From: Epiperipatus broadwayi
Taxonomy: Eukaryota; Onychophora; Udeonychophora; Euonychophora; Peripatidae
Direction of reading: 5' to 3'
NCBI GenBank assembly: GCA_028023455.1
Contig: JAQFVV010000324.1
Span: 310,001 to 374,000 of the forward strand
Length of the DNA: 64,000 bases
Both the position numbers and the translations under genes were made by a program. The notes under the pieces are model-generated. The model saw only the letters and a program-made list of their open reading frames with translations, did no database searches and had not been told where the DNA came from. Each line of letters opens with the position of its first letter. Position 1 is the first letter of the stretch. Below are positions 37,001 to 50,550 of this stretch, piece after piece.

Positions 37001-37168
37001 AACCTCTATTATGAAGGTAATTGGATGGGTCTATCTGTGATGCATTGTTTTTGTTTCAGTAAATCCAAGTAGGTATGGCAGAACTACATTAATCCATTTT
37101 GATAGTTGAAATATTTTACTGGGGTGATTGAGACTCCTAACATTAAATGCTCCAAACTTAAAAATCAT
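34015..37168 (-). pseudogene. LINE ORF2: APE endonuclease plus reverse transcriptase (broken)
   Basis: Starts near the ATG at 37168. FGAFNVRSLN and GFTETK give the first endonuclease motifs. HPWVILGDFNLSYD (around 36745) and AFSDHLALM (around 36545) complete the APE domain. RT traces follow: QLNIKSAFDMVPIDHLINIL (around 35500), GSPFIALLFAIYIYPL, then YMDD at about 35206-35217, equivalent to the catalytic F/YADD. The C-terminal HCNLFHKDTEKQHHIFFKC (around 34290) resembles the CxxC-H-C motif of LINE C-termini with one Cys replaced. There are at least six disruptions. A 24-bp in-frame tandem duplication at 34743-34792 doubles GGISLKQL. The protein would nick DNA and reverse-transcribe the LINE RNA. 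Confidence 0.8.
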
Positions 37169-37468
37169 AAAGAATAATATAGAAACTGGTATGTATATAT
37201 ATCAAACCAAGGTAAATAACTAGTTATTTTGTATGTTGATTTGACTTCAAATCATTATATCTAAAGAGTCATGAACTCATGACCTCCAGCTAATACTTCA
37301 TAATCAGAGTTTAAGTTAGATGTGATTGTATCTACATCAACAACCTCATTTTCAGATGCAAGATCATAATCAGATTCTATTGGTCATAGTTTTAATTTTC
37401 TTATTTAGATCAACAGGTGGGAAAATCTTCATCTTCACTTGTTATTAAATTGTTTGGCTTTTCCAGTC

Positions 37469-38671
37469 TCATCTTTTACATGGTGGATGGCCTGGCTTTC
37501 TTCTGAAGGTGGTGTCATCACTAGGGGAACTGGATATCTGTGATTGTGGCATGATTGATGTATCCAGAATGTCTGTAGAAGTTTTATTAATTGGAATATT
37601 GTGAGGGGTGGAGAGGCTTATAGTATCAGTTAATGTTTGATTAATTGGTGGTATATTGGTATTCATATTTGTTGAGTTATGCTGCAAGTTATTTTTATTA
37701 GAGTGTGCATCAAGTTTATCTTGGTTTTTTTTAAAATTATTATCAACATTGGATGTAGTGCCTATCTAAGTCTTATCTGTTTCATTTTGTATGTCATGTG
37801 TATTTGCTTTTGTCTTAGAGCATTGATGAGAAGTAATTGCCATCAAGCCACACTGTGAACATATGAGACTAAGACAAGAAGTCACAATATGTCCTCTCTG
37901 CTTGCAGTGAAACCATTGTGGTCTCAACCCATGAATTATTAACAGCAATATGGCCTCCTGATCTGTAGTTTGCTTTGGTATATTATTGAGATCAATTCAT
38001 TTGTGAACCTTGACTTTAAACTGAAAACTATTACTATAACTTGGTGCTGGTGTATCCTTTAGGTGTCTAGGCTGAAATCCAATTACGATTCCAAAGGGCT
38101 GCATTAATTTCTGGAAATCATTAATATTATAACTTAAATATTGTTCTTTGAATCTATCCTTTTGCTCCTCATTGTGAAATTCAAGAACAATATATTTTGT
38201 GTTTGGATGCTCAGCAATTTGGTAAACAGAATCCCACATATTATAACTGCTTAAAGCTTGATATAATAATTCCTTTGAAAAGCGATATCATGAGCAGTAA
38301 ATATCAGTAGCTGCAATTATAATTGCTTTGTCTGAGAAAAAACGTTTAAAAGAATCAAAGAAATTTCTTGGGATCTTGTTAAATTGCTCTATTGTATAAT
38401 TGAAGCTTTCATCGGTCCACGTAAATAGGTCATCGTTATTGCTGTTAACTGGTGTAGACATTTGTGTTAAAAGATCAATTTTAATTATATCGCCGATCGT
38501 AGATTCATGAAATCTGCCAGCATTAGTTATTTTGCTATTTTTATTTGCTATAACCAAATCCTTTTCATTACTACTTCCAGCTTTATTTGATGATGAAGAA
38601 ATCATTGATTTAACAGCCTTAGCATAAGTTAGATCAGATTGACAAGTTGAGTTATCACCTGGACCAGACAT
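37469..38671 (-). pseudogene. LINE ORF1 with C-terminal zinc knuckles (three internal stops)
   Basis: About 400 codons in one frame from the ATG at 38671, interrupted only by stops at 38285-38287, 37997-37999 and 37766-37768, so the frame itself has survived. The N-terminal third is Ser/Asn/Lys-rich. A middle region (YIVLEFHNEEQKDRF, LMQPFGIVIGFQPRHL) is of the type found before LINE nucleocapsid motifs. Then come two zinc knuckles: CKQRGHIVTSC, whose first Cys is replaced by Trp (WFHC), and CSQCGLMAITSHQC. A Ser/Thr/Pro-rich tail ends RRKPGHPPCKR. ORF1 proteins coat the LINE RNA. Confidence 0.75.
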
Positions 38672-38700
38672 ATTAGTTTATACAGAGAATAAGAGTTACT

Positions 38701-38896
38701 CCCCTTTCAAGTTATTAAACTGAGACTGGTGATATATTAATAGTTAAATTATTAATATTAGACAATTTACATATATATATACAACTCTAATATACTAAAT
38801 ATTTGCAATAGTTTGATTAAATATAGTTACAATTTTTTTTCTAGAACGACATATCAACATGCTTTTACGTAGATGATGATGATGATGATGATGATG

Positions 38897-38932
<36 letters not shown>

Positions 38933-39233
38933 TTAAACTCTTATCTGACGATATAGATTAATTTATGATCCGATGTTTTCAAATATTTATTTTTTTATTT
39001 TCAAGATTTCACTTGGGGATATTCGTATGAATGTGTTTAAATACAATGGATTTCCATATTGGTTTAATTATTTAGAAATTGTATTAATGAATAAGCAAAA
39101 AATCAATTTTATTTGATGACATTTGTTTTATCATTATATATATATATATTCTATTTCAAGTTTAAAAGAAAGATATTCAGAACCTCTCCTGCAGTTTATA
39201 TATAGTATTATTGTCATACAACATACTTTTGAG

Positions 39234-39238
<5 letters not shown>
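38701..39238. other. AT-rich DNA with GATGAT/ATT trinucleotide runs
   Basis: Probably includes the untranslated 5' end of the LINE. A (GAT)n(TTA)n tract lies at 38872-38932, and TA tracts near 38769 and 39136. No gene is seen. Confidence 0.5.
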
Positions 39239-39270
<32 letters not shown>

Positions 39271-39282
39271 ATTTTATATATG

Positions 39283-39332
<50 letters not shown>
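39239..39332. repeat. (TA)n microsatellite at the 5' end of RTE copy 2
   Basis: Long TA tract with one interruption near 39267-39285. The RTE element starts immediately after it, and its 3' end is again followed by TA repeats, so the element appears to have inserted into a TA tract. Confidence 0.95.
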
Positions 39333-39335
<3 letters not shown>

Positions 39336-42300
39336 TGCAGAAAGGAGTTTGCTATTAACTGAAAGGAGACCCTTTGATTCCTCTTGGAGGCCTTAAAGGA
39401 ACTGAGCAGGGCAAATTCCTAATGTCCACTCCATACGTTCTTGTTGTTGCAGCTGTTATTACTATGTGATTATTCATATAGTATACGAACATGAATGGGC
39501 TGCTCACCAACACGCATTTGGTGAGTTTATTGGCTTTTTACCTCTGAGTTTAAGAGCAAGAAACACCATGGTCTTTTTTCTCAGTGCCTGATAAGGCAGA
39601 ATGAATGTTTATGTAAATGATAAATATTTTTCCAATACATATATACAATTATGACAGACAAAAATAAAGCATGGCCCTTATTCCCAGGAGGCTGTAAAGT
39701 CACCAACCAAGGCAGCGGTTGGTGGCCGAAGGAGGAGGGTGCTAAGAATCTCCCGATTGCAGACTCAGGCTGCCATTTGATGATGACTTTTTATTTAGGT
39801 ACTTACAACTGCAGATCACTTATCAAATGAAGGAAGATTGCAAGAATTAGAAGAAGAACTGTCTTTTATTAAATGGGACATTATTGGACTTTGTGAAGTT
39901 AGAAGAAAAGGTGAAGAAACATTTGATTTAAAAAATGGACATATACTCTATTATAAAGGCACACATATTGGAAATACAAGTGGAGTAGGATTCATTATAA
40001 ATAAAAAGTGGAAGAACAATATTGTGGAGATTGATGGTTTATCGGACAGAGTTGCAAGATTAGTTATACAACTTAATAGCAGATACCAAATGCAGATAAT
40101 TCAGGTTTATGCCCCAACAAGTTCTCATAGTGATGAAGTAGTAGAAGATTTTTATATGGATGTACAAAAGGCTTTTGATCAGAGTAAACAACATTTTAAA
40201 ATTGTTATGGGAAACTTTAATGCTAGAATTGGTAGACACATAAAAGATGAAATTGCTGTAGGTAATTTTGGTTATGGTAATAGAAATGAGAGAGTACATA
40301 GACATGTGGAGTTTGCAGGAAAAGAAAAACTTTATATTATGAATTCATTTTTTGAGAAAAATGTTAAAAGGAAATGGACATGGAAGCATCCAAATGAAGG
40401 TACATCAGAACTGGATTATATTTTGACTAACAGGAAATACATATTTCAAGATTGTAATGTTCTTAATAAATTTAACACAGGAAGTGATCATCGATTAGTA
40501 AGGTGTAAGTTATGTGTTAATGTAAAACTAGAGAGACAAAAATTATTAAGAAAAACAATATTTACAGTTGATATTTCTAATCTTCAGAAACATTCTAATG
40601 AATTTAAATTAGAACTTACAAATAGGTTTCAAGTGTTAGGAGATTTTGAACATGATTCAGATTTGAATGAAATTAATATGAAAATAACTGATACACTTTT
40701 AAAAACTGCAACAAAGATAGCTGGTAGAAAAAAGCAGCAATTGACTAATAAAATTTCTACTGAGACTAGAGAATTTATGAAGAAAAGGAGGAATATGAAG
40801 ATATACAAAAGTGATGTATTAAAAAGAATTGAATATCTCGAATTTTGTAAAATGGTACGGAAAAGAGTTGAAAATGATATAAGAAAGTATAACTGTGAAA
40901 TAGCAAGGAAAGCTGTAGAAGAAAATAAAAGTCTCAAGAATGTTAAACAACATTTTGGTATTGGTAGGAAATTTATATCTGCAATAAGAAAAAAAGATGG
41001 AATTATTACTAAAAAGAGAGATGACATCATGAAATTGGTAGAAGATTTTTATCAAGAATTATATAGTAATAAAGAACAAGTACCTGCTATATCTATTACA
41101 TCTTCCGAATTGCCCAGAATTTTAAATGAAGAAGTGAGACATGCAATTGAATGTACGAAGAAAGGAAAGGCTCCAGAAAATGATGGAATTATAATTGATA
41201 TATTAAAAGAAGCAGGTGAAGAAATAGAAACAATTTTAGCAAAGTTATATACCAAATGTCTAAATGATAAAGATGTACCAGAAGATTGGAAGAATGCAGT
41301 AATAATATTAATATTTAAAAAAGGTGATAAAGAAGATATTAGAAATTACAGACCTATCAGCCTTTTATCAGTTTTATATAAAATTTTTACCAAGGTAATT
41401 ACAACTCGTCTACAGAGAACTTTGGATTTCCACCAACCAAGAGAACAAGCTGGATTTAAAAGTGGTTTTAGTACAATAGATCATATCCAGGTATTGAGAG
41501 AAGTCATAGAAAGGACAAATGAATATGAGTTGTCATTATGTTTTGGATTTGTAGATTATGAAAAGGCATTTGATTCTATACACATTTCTTCAGTGATTAA
41601 AGCATTGGATCATCAAGGTATAGATCCAGATTATTGTCATATTTTAAAGAATATTTATAAAAATGCAACAGCAACAATTAGATTACATAATGATACTGGA
41701 AAAATTAGCATTGAGAAAGGTGTAAGACAAGGTGACTCCATATCACCAAAACTTTTTACAGAAGTGCTGCAAGAAGTATTTTGTGGATTAAAATGGGAAA
41801 CTAAAGGAATGAAAGTAAATGGAGAGTATTTAAGTCATTTAGATTTTGCAGATGATGTAGTTGTTTTTGCAAATAATGCTTAAGAGCTGCAGGAAATGTT
41901 GCAGGAGTTAGCAGATGAAAGTAGAAAAGTAGGACTAAAGATAAATGTTAAAAAGACTAAAGTAATGTTTAATCGATTTGCTCAAAATATGAAAATAAAG
42001 ATTGATTATGAAGAATTAGAAGAAGTTAACAGTTACAAATACCTTGGTCAGATTATTAATACAGATGGAAACATAATGGAGGAAATTAATCATAGAATTA
42101 AACTTGGTTGGAGTGCTTTTGGTAGAAATAACTTGATACTAAAAGGAAATATGCCTATGTGTTTGAAAAGTATGGTTTTTAACAAATGTGTTTTACCAGT
42201 TCTTACTTATGGATCTGAGACTTGGACACTTAATAGAAGAGCAATACAGAGACTTCAGACCACTCAAAGGAGTATGGAGATATGTATGTTGGGAGTAACA

Positions 42301-42615
42301 AGAAGAGATCGAAAACGCAATGTATGGGTAAGACAACAAACAGGTGTTACTGACCTTATTGAAAAAATTAAAAGATTGAAATGGAGTTGGGCTGGACATA
42401 TTGCTAGAAGAAATGATAATAGATGGACAATTGAAATTTTAAACTGGATTCCAAGAGATTGTAAAAGACCCAGAAAAAGACCACATGTGAGATGGATGGA
42501 TGAAATAAGAAAATGTGCAGGGGTGTTGTGGAAAAGAGAAGCTAAAGATCGGAGAAGATGGATTAAACTTGGAGAGACCATCCTGCAGTGGATTGATAAT
42601 GGTTGATGATATAGA
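39333..42615 (+). mobile_element. Full-length RTE-clade LINE, copy 2 (inactive)
   Basis: Same family as 2946-6222, in the opposite orientation. It has identical 5' (GGCTGCAGAAAGG) and 3' (TTGATAATGGTTGATGAT) termini and nearly the same length. Protein identity between the copies is above 90 % by eye. It is flanked by (TA)n on both sides, which hides any target duplication. Confidence 0.88.
39651..42606 (+). pseudogene. RTE ORF: APE endonuclease plus reverse transcriptase (broken)
   Basis: The same enzyme as in copy 1. Reading starts at MTDKNKAW (39651) and is broken by a 1-bp insertion near 39820-39826, close to NCRSL. It then stays open from 39838 to a TAA at 41881-41883, where copy 1 has a Ser codon, and continues in frame to 42606. 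The open part holds GLCEVRRK, GNFN (the catalytic-region GDFN has lost its Asp), GSDH, NYRPISLLS, VDYEKAFDS, GVRQGDSISP and FADDVVVF. The C-terminal LTYGSETWTLNR and WAGHIARR blocks are intact, and the natural stop is preserved. The endonuclease Asp change plus the frameshift and stop make it inactive. The breaks differ from those of copy 1, so the two decayed independently. Confidence 0.9.
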
Positions 42616-45600
42616 TATATATATATATTCATAATTGATTTTTATAAAATAATAGACTATCAAATCAATTATATATATATATATTGTGCCCTTTTATATG
42701 GATCACCATTTAAGTTTTGTGCTAATTTAGTAGAAAATTTTAAATTTAAGAAGTATTTTAAATATGGGATGTTGACTTTGCTTGTGGTAATGTTACCATA
42801 AGTTTAATTAAAGCAATCTATGAGTGTTTGGTATGTGAATTGTGTTGATATTGAGAAGATATTAAAATGATGATGATTATGATGTAATACTGCATTAATA
42901 AATTTAATGACAAATGTTTAAAGCTAAAGTATTTAAAAGACAAGTTAAAATTAGATAAAAATATTTATTTAATTTGAAATATATGTTAAAAGTGAATAAA
43001 AATATTTTAAATTATAAGTATTTAAATTGAGATTAATATTTGATTTTAATCATATCAAATAATTATTTTAAAATCTGATATAATATCTTATTTATTTTAA
43101 AATAGATATTTATTTTAAAAAAGCAATTGTTAAGTTTATTTTTAGACGACAGCAAGCGTTCTTGTGTTATAAAGAATAGATGTTATACACACGCGTGGAA
43201 GTTGTCTAATAAAGTTGCAATTATTATTTTACAAAATCATGTTGTAAAATTTATAAATAATACGTGAGTTATCACGAGATAAAAATAAAGATATTAATGT
43301 AAAATATTAAATTTGATTTTAAAAATATTGTCTTAAAAATGTAACGTATTTAAAAAGATTTAGTTTATTTTAAATGATCTTATAAAAGTTAAGATTTAAA
43401 TTAAGTGAGAAATAATATTTCAAAAGAATGTTTAATAGATTTAAATAAACGATAAATATTGTTTTGAAAGAATTTGATAAAATTATCAAATATTAAATAA
43501 GTCATTATTTATTTTTAATATTGTGTTGGTAAATATGTAAATAAGAAAGTTTGATTGTTTAATCGTACCAATCAGATAAGGTGTTTCTGGCAGTATATAA
43601 GCTGGATTCAATTGTTGAGGGGTCTCTCTACAATAAAACTTCTAAGTCGTTTGTGCTATTGAGAAAATAGCTAAGTAAATTTAGAAACGCTCTTAAGAAT
43701 CAGTTTTAAAATTATAAGAGTGTTATTGTATATAATTTTATAAAAGTTTAAATAATGAATATGCAGTAGATATCTTAATAATTCCCTATTATCTTCTCAA
43801 TATCGAAACTCAATTTACGTACAAATGATCATGGAAACATCGCGTATCGGAAAAATATGTCAGAAACTTTATGCTAGAAAAGTAACAGACGCTGGATTAG
43901 TACATAAAACTATAAGATGGAGAAAAGTAGTATTTTGGACTATAAATAGTTTTCAAAAGTTAAATTACTATTGTCTATTACTAATAGATATTTTAAAAAA
44001 ATATAAATATTTCTGTAAAAGAAAGTATTTTGACAAATTATAGAAGTAAAATATGTATCTTAAGGAAAGATATAAGATGCAGTAGTAATTTTAAATAAAT
44101 ACTTGCCTTGTTAAGTCTTTATGCTTAAAAGACTAGAGATTGATAATTTGAAAAGGCAAATATATTATAAGTATAAGTATTTTAAAAATCGTAATATAAT
44201 AAAATTATTTTATTAAAGTTATCTAAACGCTGGACGTTATAGATGGAAAAATTAATTCTTACCGGAATATGGTATTTACAAATGCGCAAGTAATACATGG
44301 AAATCCAAATCAAGTTAAACTAAGTTCAAGCAAACTAAGTTAATTAAAATAATTAAAGGATAATTTTATAAATTATAACTTAGTTTTGAAATAATAACTT
44401 TTTGAATAATATTCTATGAAGAACTGGATCCAGAGACCTTATAAACTATTTTTTGATTTTGTTTATTTTATTTGTGGGAACTTATTATTTTCTTTAAAAG
44501 AACGTTATCATTTTTTATTATAAACTTTCAAGAAACACGTGATTCAACGGAACAGGAAATAGTGTTTTATTGACTTTATACGGAGGATATTTGTTAGAAC
44601 TTTTATGGTAGGACAAAAGTCGACGATGGACTATGTAATATGATTTTATTTTATTTATTTAACATAAAATTTAAATATTATTAAACTCTTAAAAGTAGGT
44701 TAGGTACATTTATTAAATAGTAACTTAAAAATAATATAATAATTAATTACATAAACTTATTTTTATAATTAATATAACACGGAATATTCTAATGAATGTT
44801 TATGAGTGAAAATGTGAATGATTTTTATTTTATGAAGCTGCAAATTCCGAAGAATACTGAATAGCAGAATGGACAATATTATTATTATGGTAAAAATATT
44901 GTATAATGATTTTTAATGAATTTAATATGTTTTTCTTTAGATCAACTGAATATTATGTTGTTGTAGAATGAATGGATAGATATTTTATGAAAACACATAC
45001 ATTATATTGGCAACGAACTTTATTAAAATATGCATAAGTTTTAATTTATAATATAAACATGATACAACATTATGTAAAGCTTAGAAATAATTATATGATT
45101 CTTTCGTAAATAATTTTGATATTTTTATTTATGCTTAGTATTAAAATGATGTTTATTATTTATCTAAGTAATTATTTTATTTTTGCAATTTAGAAAAGGA
45201 TTTTAAAAGTCTATATTTTTGTGTATTTTGTTTATTGAATAAGTTAAGTTACGTTATGAGTAGAAGCCTATATTTAGATTGAAAAGTTTACTAAGTATAG
45301 ACAATATAGTATGAGTAATTTGGATAATGAATATTTTATTTGAAGTTGATATTTGTTTTCCGGAAAATGTTTTAAATAAGTTTAGAATATGTTTTATAGA
45401 TAGAAATTTATTAGAAAGGTTAGTAAAGCACATAGGGTAAAATAATGATTTTACACAGAAAGGAATCATAAAATTTATCTAATGTAATGTTTTATGAATT
45501 TAAAATTGATAAATGATTTAAATATTAGTGTTTGAATAATACAGATATAGAATGCATATTTTATAAAACATATAACAGGAATTACATTAGGTGGAATATA

Positions 45601-48600
45601 ATTATAGCCAATCATTTGTTTTACATTATAAAGAGATATTAATTTTATATAAAGCTCTTAGGCAATGCTAATAACAAAGTGAATACATGATAATACATTA
45701 TAAATGATATTTAATTAATGTAGTTATTTAATAGGTAGAACTACATTATGTACACATGCTACATAATTAGTCTTGACATATTGTTATTTGTAGTAATTAA
45801 AGTACAACTATTTATTTAAAATCTAAGTTTAAGAAAAACACACTGTAATCATATTAATATAGCATTTGAAGGAATGTGTAATTGCTTATTAAGTATATAA
45901 GTTAATAACAGTGTAAGCCTCTTATATTTGTATTTCTTATTTTTATTTATTTGTTGTCATAAGTTATAAACTGTAAATAGTGTAAATAAATTTTATTTGA
46001 AGTTATTGTAAATAAATTTGTTAATTTGTTTTAAAAGTGTGTCGAGTTTCATTATTTTTCACCTCAGCATTTTGACATCAGATGATTTGAAATAAACATA
46101 ATATTTGCACAAAATTGAATTTGTTATTATTATTTAGAATTGAATACCATATTTGCTTAACATTATTTTATAAGAATTGATTGACATGAACATAAATATT
46201 ACAATGGTCATAAGATGATTATAATACACATTATAAGAATACAATATTGTTTATTGCCACAGATTATTAAGTCTAAGATTTTGATCTATTTTAAAATGAA
46301 GATACCATATGAAATAAAAGATATACATATGATTGTTTATTTATTTAGTGATTAATTATATAAGAAAAATAGATGAGATTAAATTACACTTTAAGATTAT
46401 TATTTATTATTATTATTAAAATAAGTTAGGTGTATTTAAGTTTGATATAAAATCCCACATCATACTTATTTACATGAGTTATTATTATTTTAAAACAGCT
46501 TAGAAGAACCTGAGATTATTTAATTATATTTTAAGTTAAAGTTAGGAATTATTTTAGTATTATTAAAGATAATTTATTTCATTTAAAAGTCATAAGAATG
46601 CTATGGATGTAGTGGTAAAGTGATAGGGTAGTGATAGTATTCTTATGCCATTGAGACAGTATCTTGGGAGATATTGACTCAGTGTAAATCTGCTTATTAC
46701 TTTGTAACTTTACTTCACAGTCTCATAATTTTAATATATAATTATTTAATTAAGATATGATAATATAAAAGTATATTAAAGATAGATATGCAAATTTTAA
46801 TGTAGCATAATAATGTAACTGAGCTAGTTGTATTTTAAGCTATTTTATATATCAAGAAGTAAGGGTACAATATATATATATATATATATATATATTAAAG
46901 AAAAACAATATTGTAATTTTCAACTCGCTACGATTTTAGTCTATTGCATACATCATTTCTTTTTGTTCTTTTAATTTTTTTATTACTAAATCTCATGAAT
47001 CAGTCTAATTATTTTTCTTTTGTGTGTGCAAGATAATTTTTGATACTTAGATTTTGATCCAAGATCAAACTAATATAGGCAAATGCGATGGGGTTCTATA
47101 CAGGTATATTTTATTACACGATTGTTATTGAAGATTAATTAGATATACACTTTATGTGGTCATTACATTGAAATATTTATTTCTTTATCTAAAATTAATA
47201 TTAGGTGTATAAATAACTTTAGTAGTTTATGATTAATTATTAAGAGCTTGCTTATCTTGGCCAGTTAATAAAATCTTCACAGATTTTATTCTGTCATTAG
47301 TCAGAATGATCTGCCTTAATTATCTTTAAATTTTTTTTAAGATAGATTGTAAATCTTATTAATTATTAAATTTCACAATGTTTATCTTTAACTTGAAATA
47401 GAAGCCAGTAATTATTTTATATCATTTGAAATTATAAGACCTAAATATTAACTTGCTATGAATCGAAAGATTTCACGAATGTTGATTTCTAAACGAGGTA
47501 ATGGAATTAATTAATGAAGAACTTACTAGCCTCACACTCTCAAATCAAAATGCTTTAGATTTGCGTATATAATTAAAAAAAGGTTGAAGATGAGACAGCC
47601 ATTTTTATCTTTATAAAGTTGTAATCTTGTGTTAATATTTGTAGAGGATCCTCTCATGGTAAAATTAAGCACTCAAAGCACATAGTATTAAAGTCAAACC
47701 TTATATATACTTATGTGCTGACTATATGCTTAATAAGAGTTAATGTTTAAAATCCATTTTAGTAATTGATTCATTGGAGATTTAAAATAGATGCATATGA
47801 TTAGTTGAACATGATAAAGTAAATATTCAATAGAGACCTATTGTATATTTAGTATAATGATATGATTGGATATTATAAGTGCAAAGTATCTAATATAAGT
47901 CTATTGATAATATGTTCTTGTCAGTCCTTTCATTTTGAAATATATAACTTAGGCAATGGTTGTATATTGATACAAAGTAGAGTATAGATAAGTTATTATT
48001 TTTAATATTTTATTAAATTAGATGTAAAACTGAGTAAGGGTTTATTTTATTTAAACATTATAAATATTGTAGGTTTATAAAAAGTTCTCTAAATGTTATC
48101 ATAACCATTTAGAAACTTGTTTATATAGGTAGGGAATATCATTGAATTTTAATGTAAATTTGCATTACTGTATGCAGTATTGGATTAGTAAAGGTATATC
48201 AGAACCTAGTTATTTATTGATTTGAATTTGGTTTTATTTAATTATAAATTAAATAGATATCTTAGGCATATATTATTATTTAGGATAATGATATATGATT
48301 TCACTGTTTATTATAGTTTATTTTGGGATAGTGAATAGATTTGGTCATATTTGAGGTGATGATCTTGTTTTCTTTCTTTTGTTTTAAATACAATCTGAAT
48401 GAATTAGGTTTTAATAAAGATTGTCATTAGTATTTTATTTTAGTGTAGTAGACAATCTAAATAATTACATATTGGAAATATTGTTATTGCCTAGTATGAC
48501 CAATGACTTAGCTAGTGATTTTATAAAAGTCATAATAGAGTTGCTATTTATTGATGCATGTTTTGCTCTGTTATAAATAATATTTAAACCATAAGGGCAT

Positions 48601-50220
48601 TTCTTCATTGTTTTTTATTTTCATTTTGTGTCGGTAATCGATGGTTGTATAAAACATCTATGGGACAGTTTCTTTTATTTTATGACAAATACTTACCAAA
48701 CCAATGTAGAGAGATATTGGGTTAGAAAATCAGTTATTATGTTACAAAATAACTACCAATGTTGGCTGATGATGATCACATGCAGATGGCAATTGTTGCA
48801 AAATGCCACATCAACTTTAGGCCTGTCTCAATTATGAGACATACTAACGTTTTTATATTCTCATCCCATATTCTAAATTATTATTCCATTACAAAATGGT
48901 GACCAATAATTTGGCTATGTTTTATTCAGATTATATTAATCATTTTCCAGTGTCATCATTTTTTAGCCCAATACAATACATATGTGTTACATTATATTTA
49001 GATATGTTATAAAATTTGTACTTAATAATTTTGCAAATCTTTGTAGATAAGATATCAAATGCACAAAAGTCAAATAAACTTTAACTCTTATCATAAAATT
49101 TATTTATTATTAAATTATAAAATATATTAATAAATTTATATTCAAATTATTATTTAAAAACATTAAATAACTATATAATATACAAATATAATTAAATTAC
49201 AGTCCATACTTTTACAATTCAAGGATGTAACTATGTATGAAAATATAGTTTATTTGTTAATCAAAATTATTAATTAAAATCAAACCTATGATGTAAAAGT
49301 TATCTAATTCAAAATTTTAAATAAAAATTAGTTAATAGTGAAAATATATATATAGATAAAAGTCATTTTATTTATAAATTTATTTAATATAAAGCAGACA
49401 AGTGTTTTATAAAAACTAATATACAATACTTTATAGATGTACTTGTTATTAGTCATTCTTATTTAATATATCTCATTATATATCATTAATCTTTTCATAG
49501 ATAATTAAAATACCTAAGTCAATATTTGAGCATGATATTAATTTTTTATATATTTGATCTTCTCTTTGAATTAATTTTATAGCAAAATAAATATATTTTT
49601 TAATAAATAAATATATTTATTATTAAAAACATCTTCAGAAATAATGAAAATATTGAAAATATCTTTGAACAAATAAATTAAAAACTAAAAATATACTCTT
49701 CTGTGTAAACTAACATAATATAAAATATTTTGTTTTATCATATGAGTTTACAATTCTTTAAAAACATAATATAATTTTAGAAATAAAATATATTTTATAT
49801 TTATCATTAAAAGTATCTTTTGAAATATCTTAGAAACAAACAAATTAGCTTTAAAATTAAAAAAACAATACTTTTTTTTCCTTTACTAACAAAGTAAATT
49901 TTTTTTTTTGCCAAATTGTGCCATTGGTACCAAGCAGTTTTATATCTAATTACATTTAGTATTAGAAAAGGAAAATAAAAATTAAATTATATTCATTCAA
50001 TTATTAATTATTCAATATAAAATTATGGCACAAACTGTGAACTAGAATTAATATAATTTTGTTATGAGTTATTATGAACTGTATTTGTGGTGATCATGCT
50101 TTCATCTTACATTGTTTTTCTCTAATTGGGAAATAATTATCATTCATGCATGCATGACATTGTTAGATTCTTTATAATATATATAATCAAAATATTCTAA
50201 AATAACACTACAAATTTGAA
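42616..50220. other. AT-rich DNA, no gene recognised
   Basis: The largest unexplained stretch. Frames such as 43825-44043 and 48628-48837 carry no family motif. It contains a (TA)n tract at 46870-46896 and one promoter-like motif pair (listed separately). 43140-43830 has slightly higher G+C than the rest. I see no RNA gene, long inverted repeat or LINE fragment. Confidence 0.45.
43568..43601 (+). promoter_or_regulatory. Possible CCAAT/TATA promoter pair
   Basis: CCAAT at 43568-43572 and TATATAAG at 43594-43601, about 21 bp apart, in a locally G+C-richer patch, followed by AATAAA at 43632. The arrangement resembles the U3-R part of an LTR or an ordinary pol II promoter. No second copy exists in the window and no gene follows that I recognise. 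Confidence 0.25.
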
Positions 50221-50227
50221 TATGCCT

Positions 50228-50347
50228 ATATAAAATTACACATAAAATCTTTGCTATAGCCAGCTTACAGCATTTTACACCATCTTAATCAAGATGGTGT
50301 AAAATGCTTTAAGCTGTCTGTAGTGAACACTTTATGTTTAATTATAT
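50228..50347. mobile_element. Hairpin (fold-back) element, ~120 bp
   Basis: The inner arms 50262-50286 and 50291-50315 are complementary at 24 of 25 positions around a 4-nt loop. Outer complementarity continues, with gaps, to about 50228 and 50347 (CACATAAA against TTTATGTT). It ends in TA-rich flanks. Non-coding; MITE-like. Confidence 0.65.
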
Positions 50348-50385
50348 ATATATATATTAATTTTAATATTTTCACAGATAAAAGA

Positions 50386-50550
50386 TGTCATATTATTATT
50401 ACTATTTGCAGGATATTCCGTGTAGTGAAAAAGCTAAATGCTGATGTTTCAGTACAATATCAAGTACCTTCCTTGATATTGCACTGAAACATCAGCATTT
50501 AGCCTTTTCACTACACGGAATATCTCGCAAATAGTAATAATAATATGACA
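50386..50550. mobile_element. Near-perfect palindromic element, ~165 bp
   Basis: The left arm 50386-50464 is the reverse complement of about 50472-50550, with only a few mismatches around a 7-nt loop (TACCTTC). The ends are TGTCATATTATTATTACT. Such a long, nearly perfect palindrome implies recent origin, since mutations would erode it. It lies 39 bp from the hairpin at 50228-50347 but is unrelated to it in sequence. Confidence 0.75.

Larger units (their letters stand above)
34005..38700 (-). mobile_element. Two-ORF APE-type LINE (inactive), 3' end joined to (CTAT)n
   Basis: A nearly full-length non-LTR retrotransposon of about 4.7 kb on the minus strand. ORF1 (zinc knuckles) is upstream and ORF2 (endonuclease, RT, C-terminal Cys/His motif) downstream, with about 300 bp between. 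The 3' end lies at 34005-34010 directly against the tetranucleotide array. The 5' end is not defined. The gene order and the C-terminal Cys/His motif suggest the L1/Tx1 group, but I cannot fix the clade without alignment. Both ORFs carry several stops and frameshifts. Confidence 0.75.
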
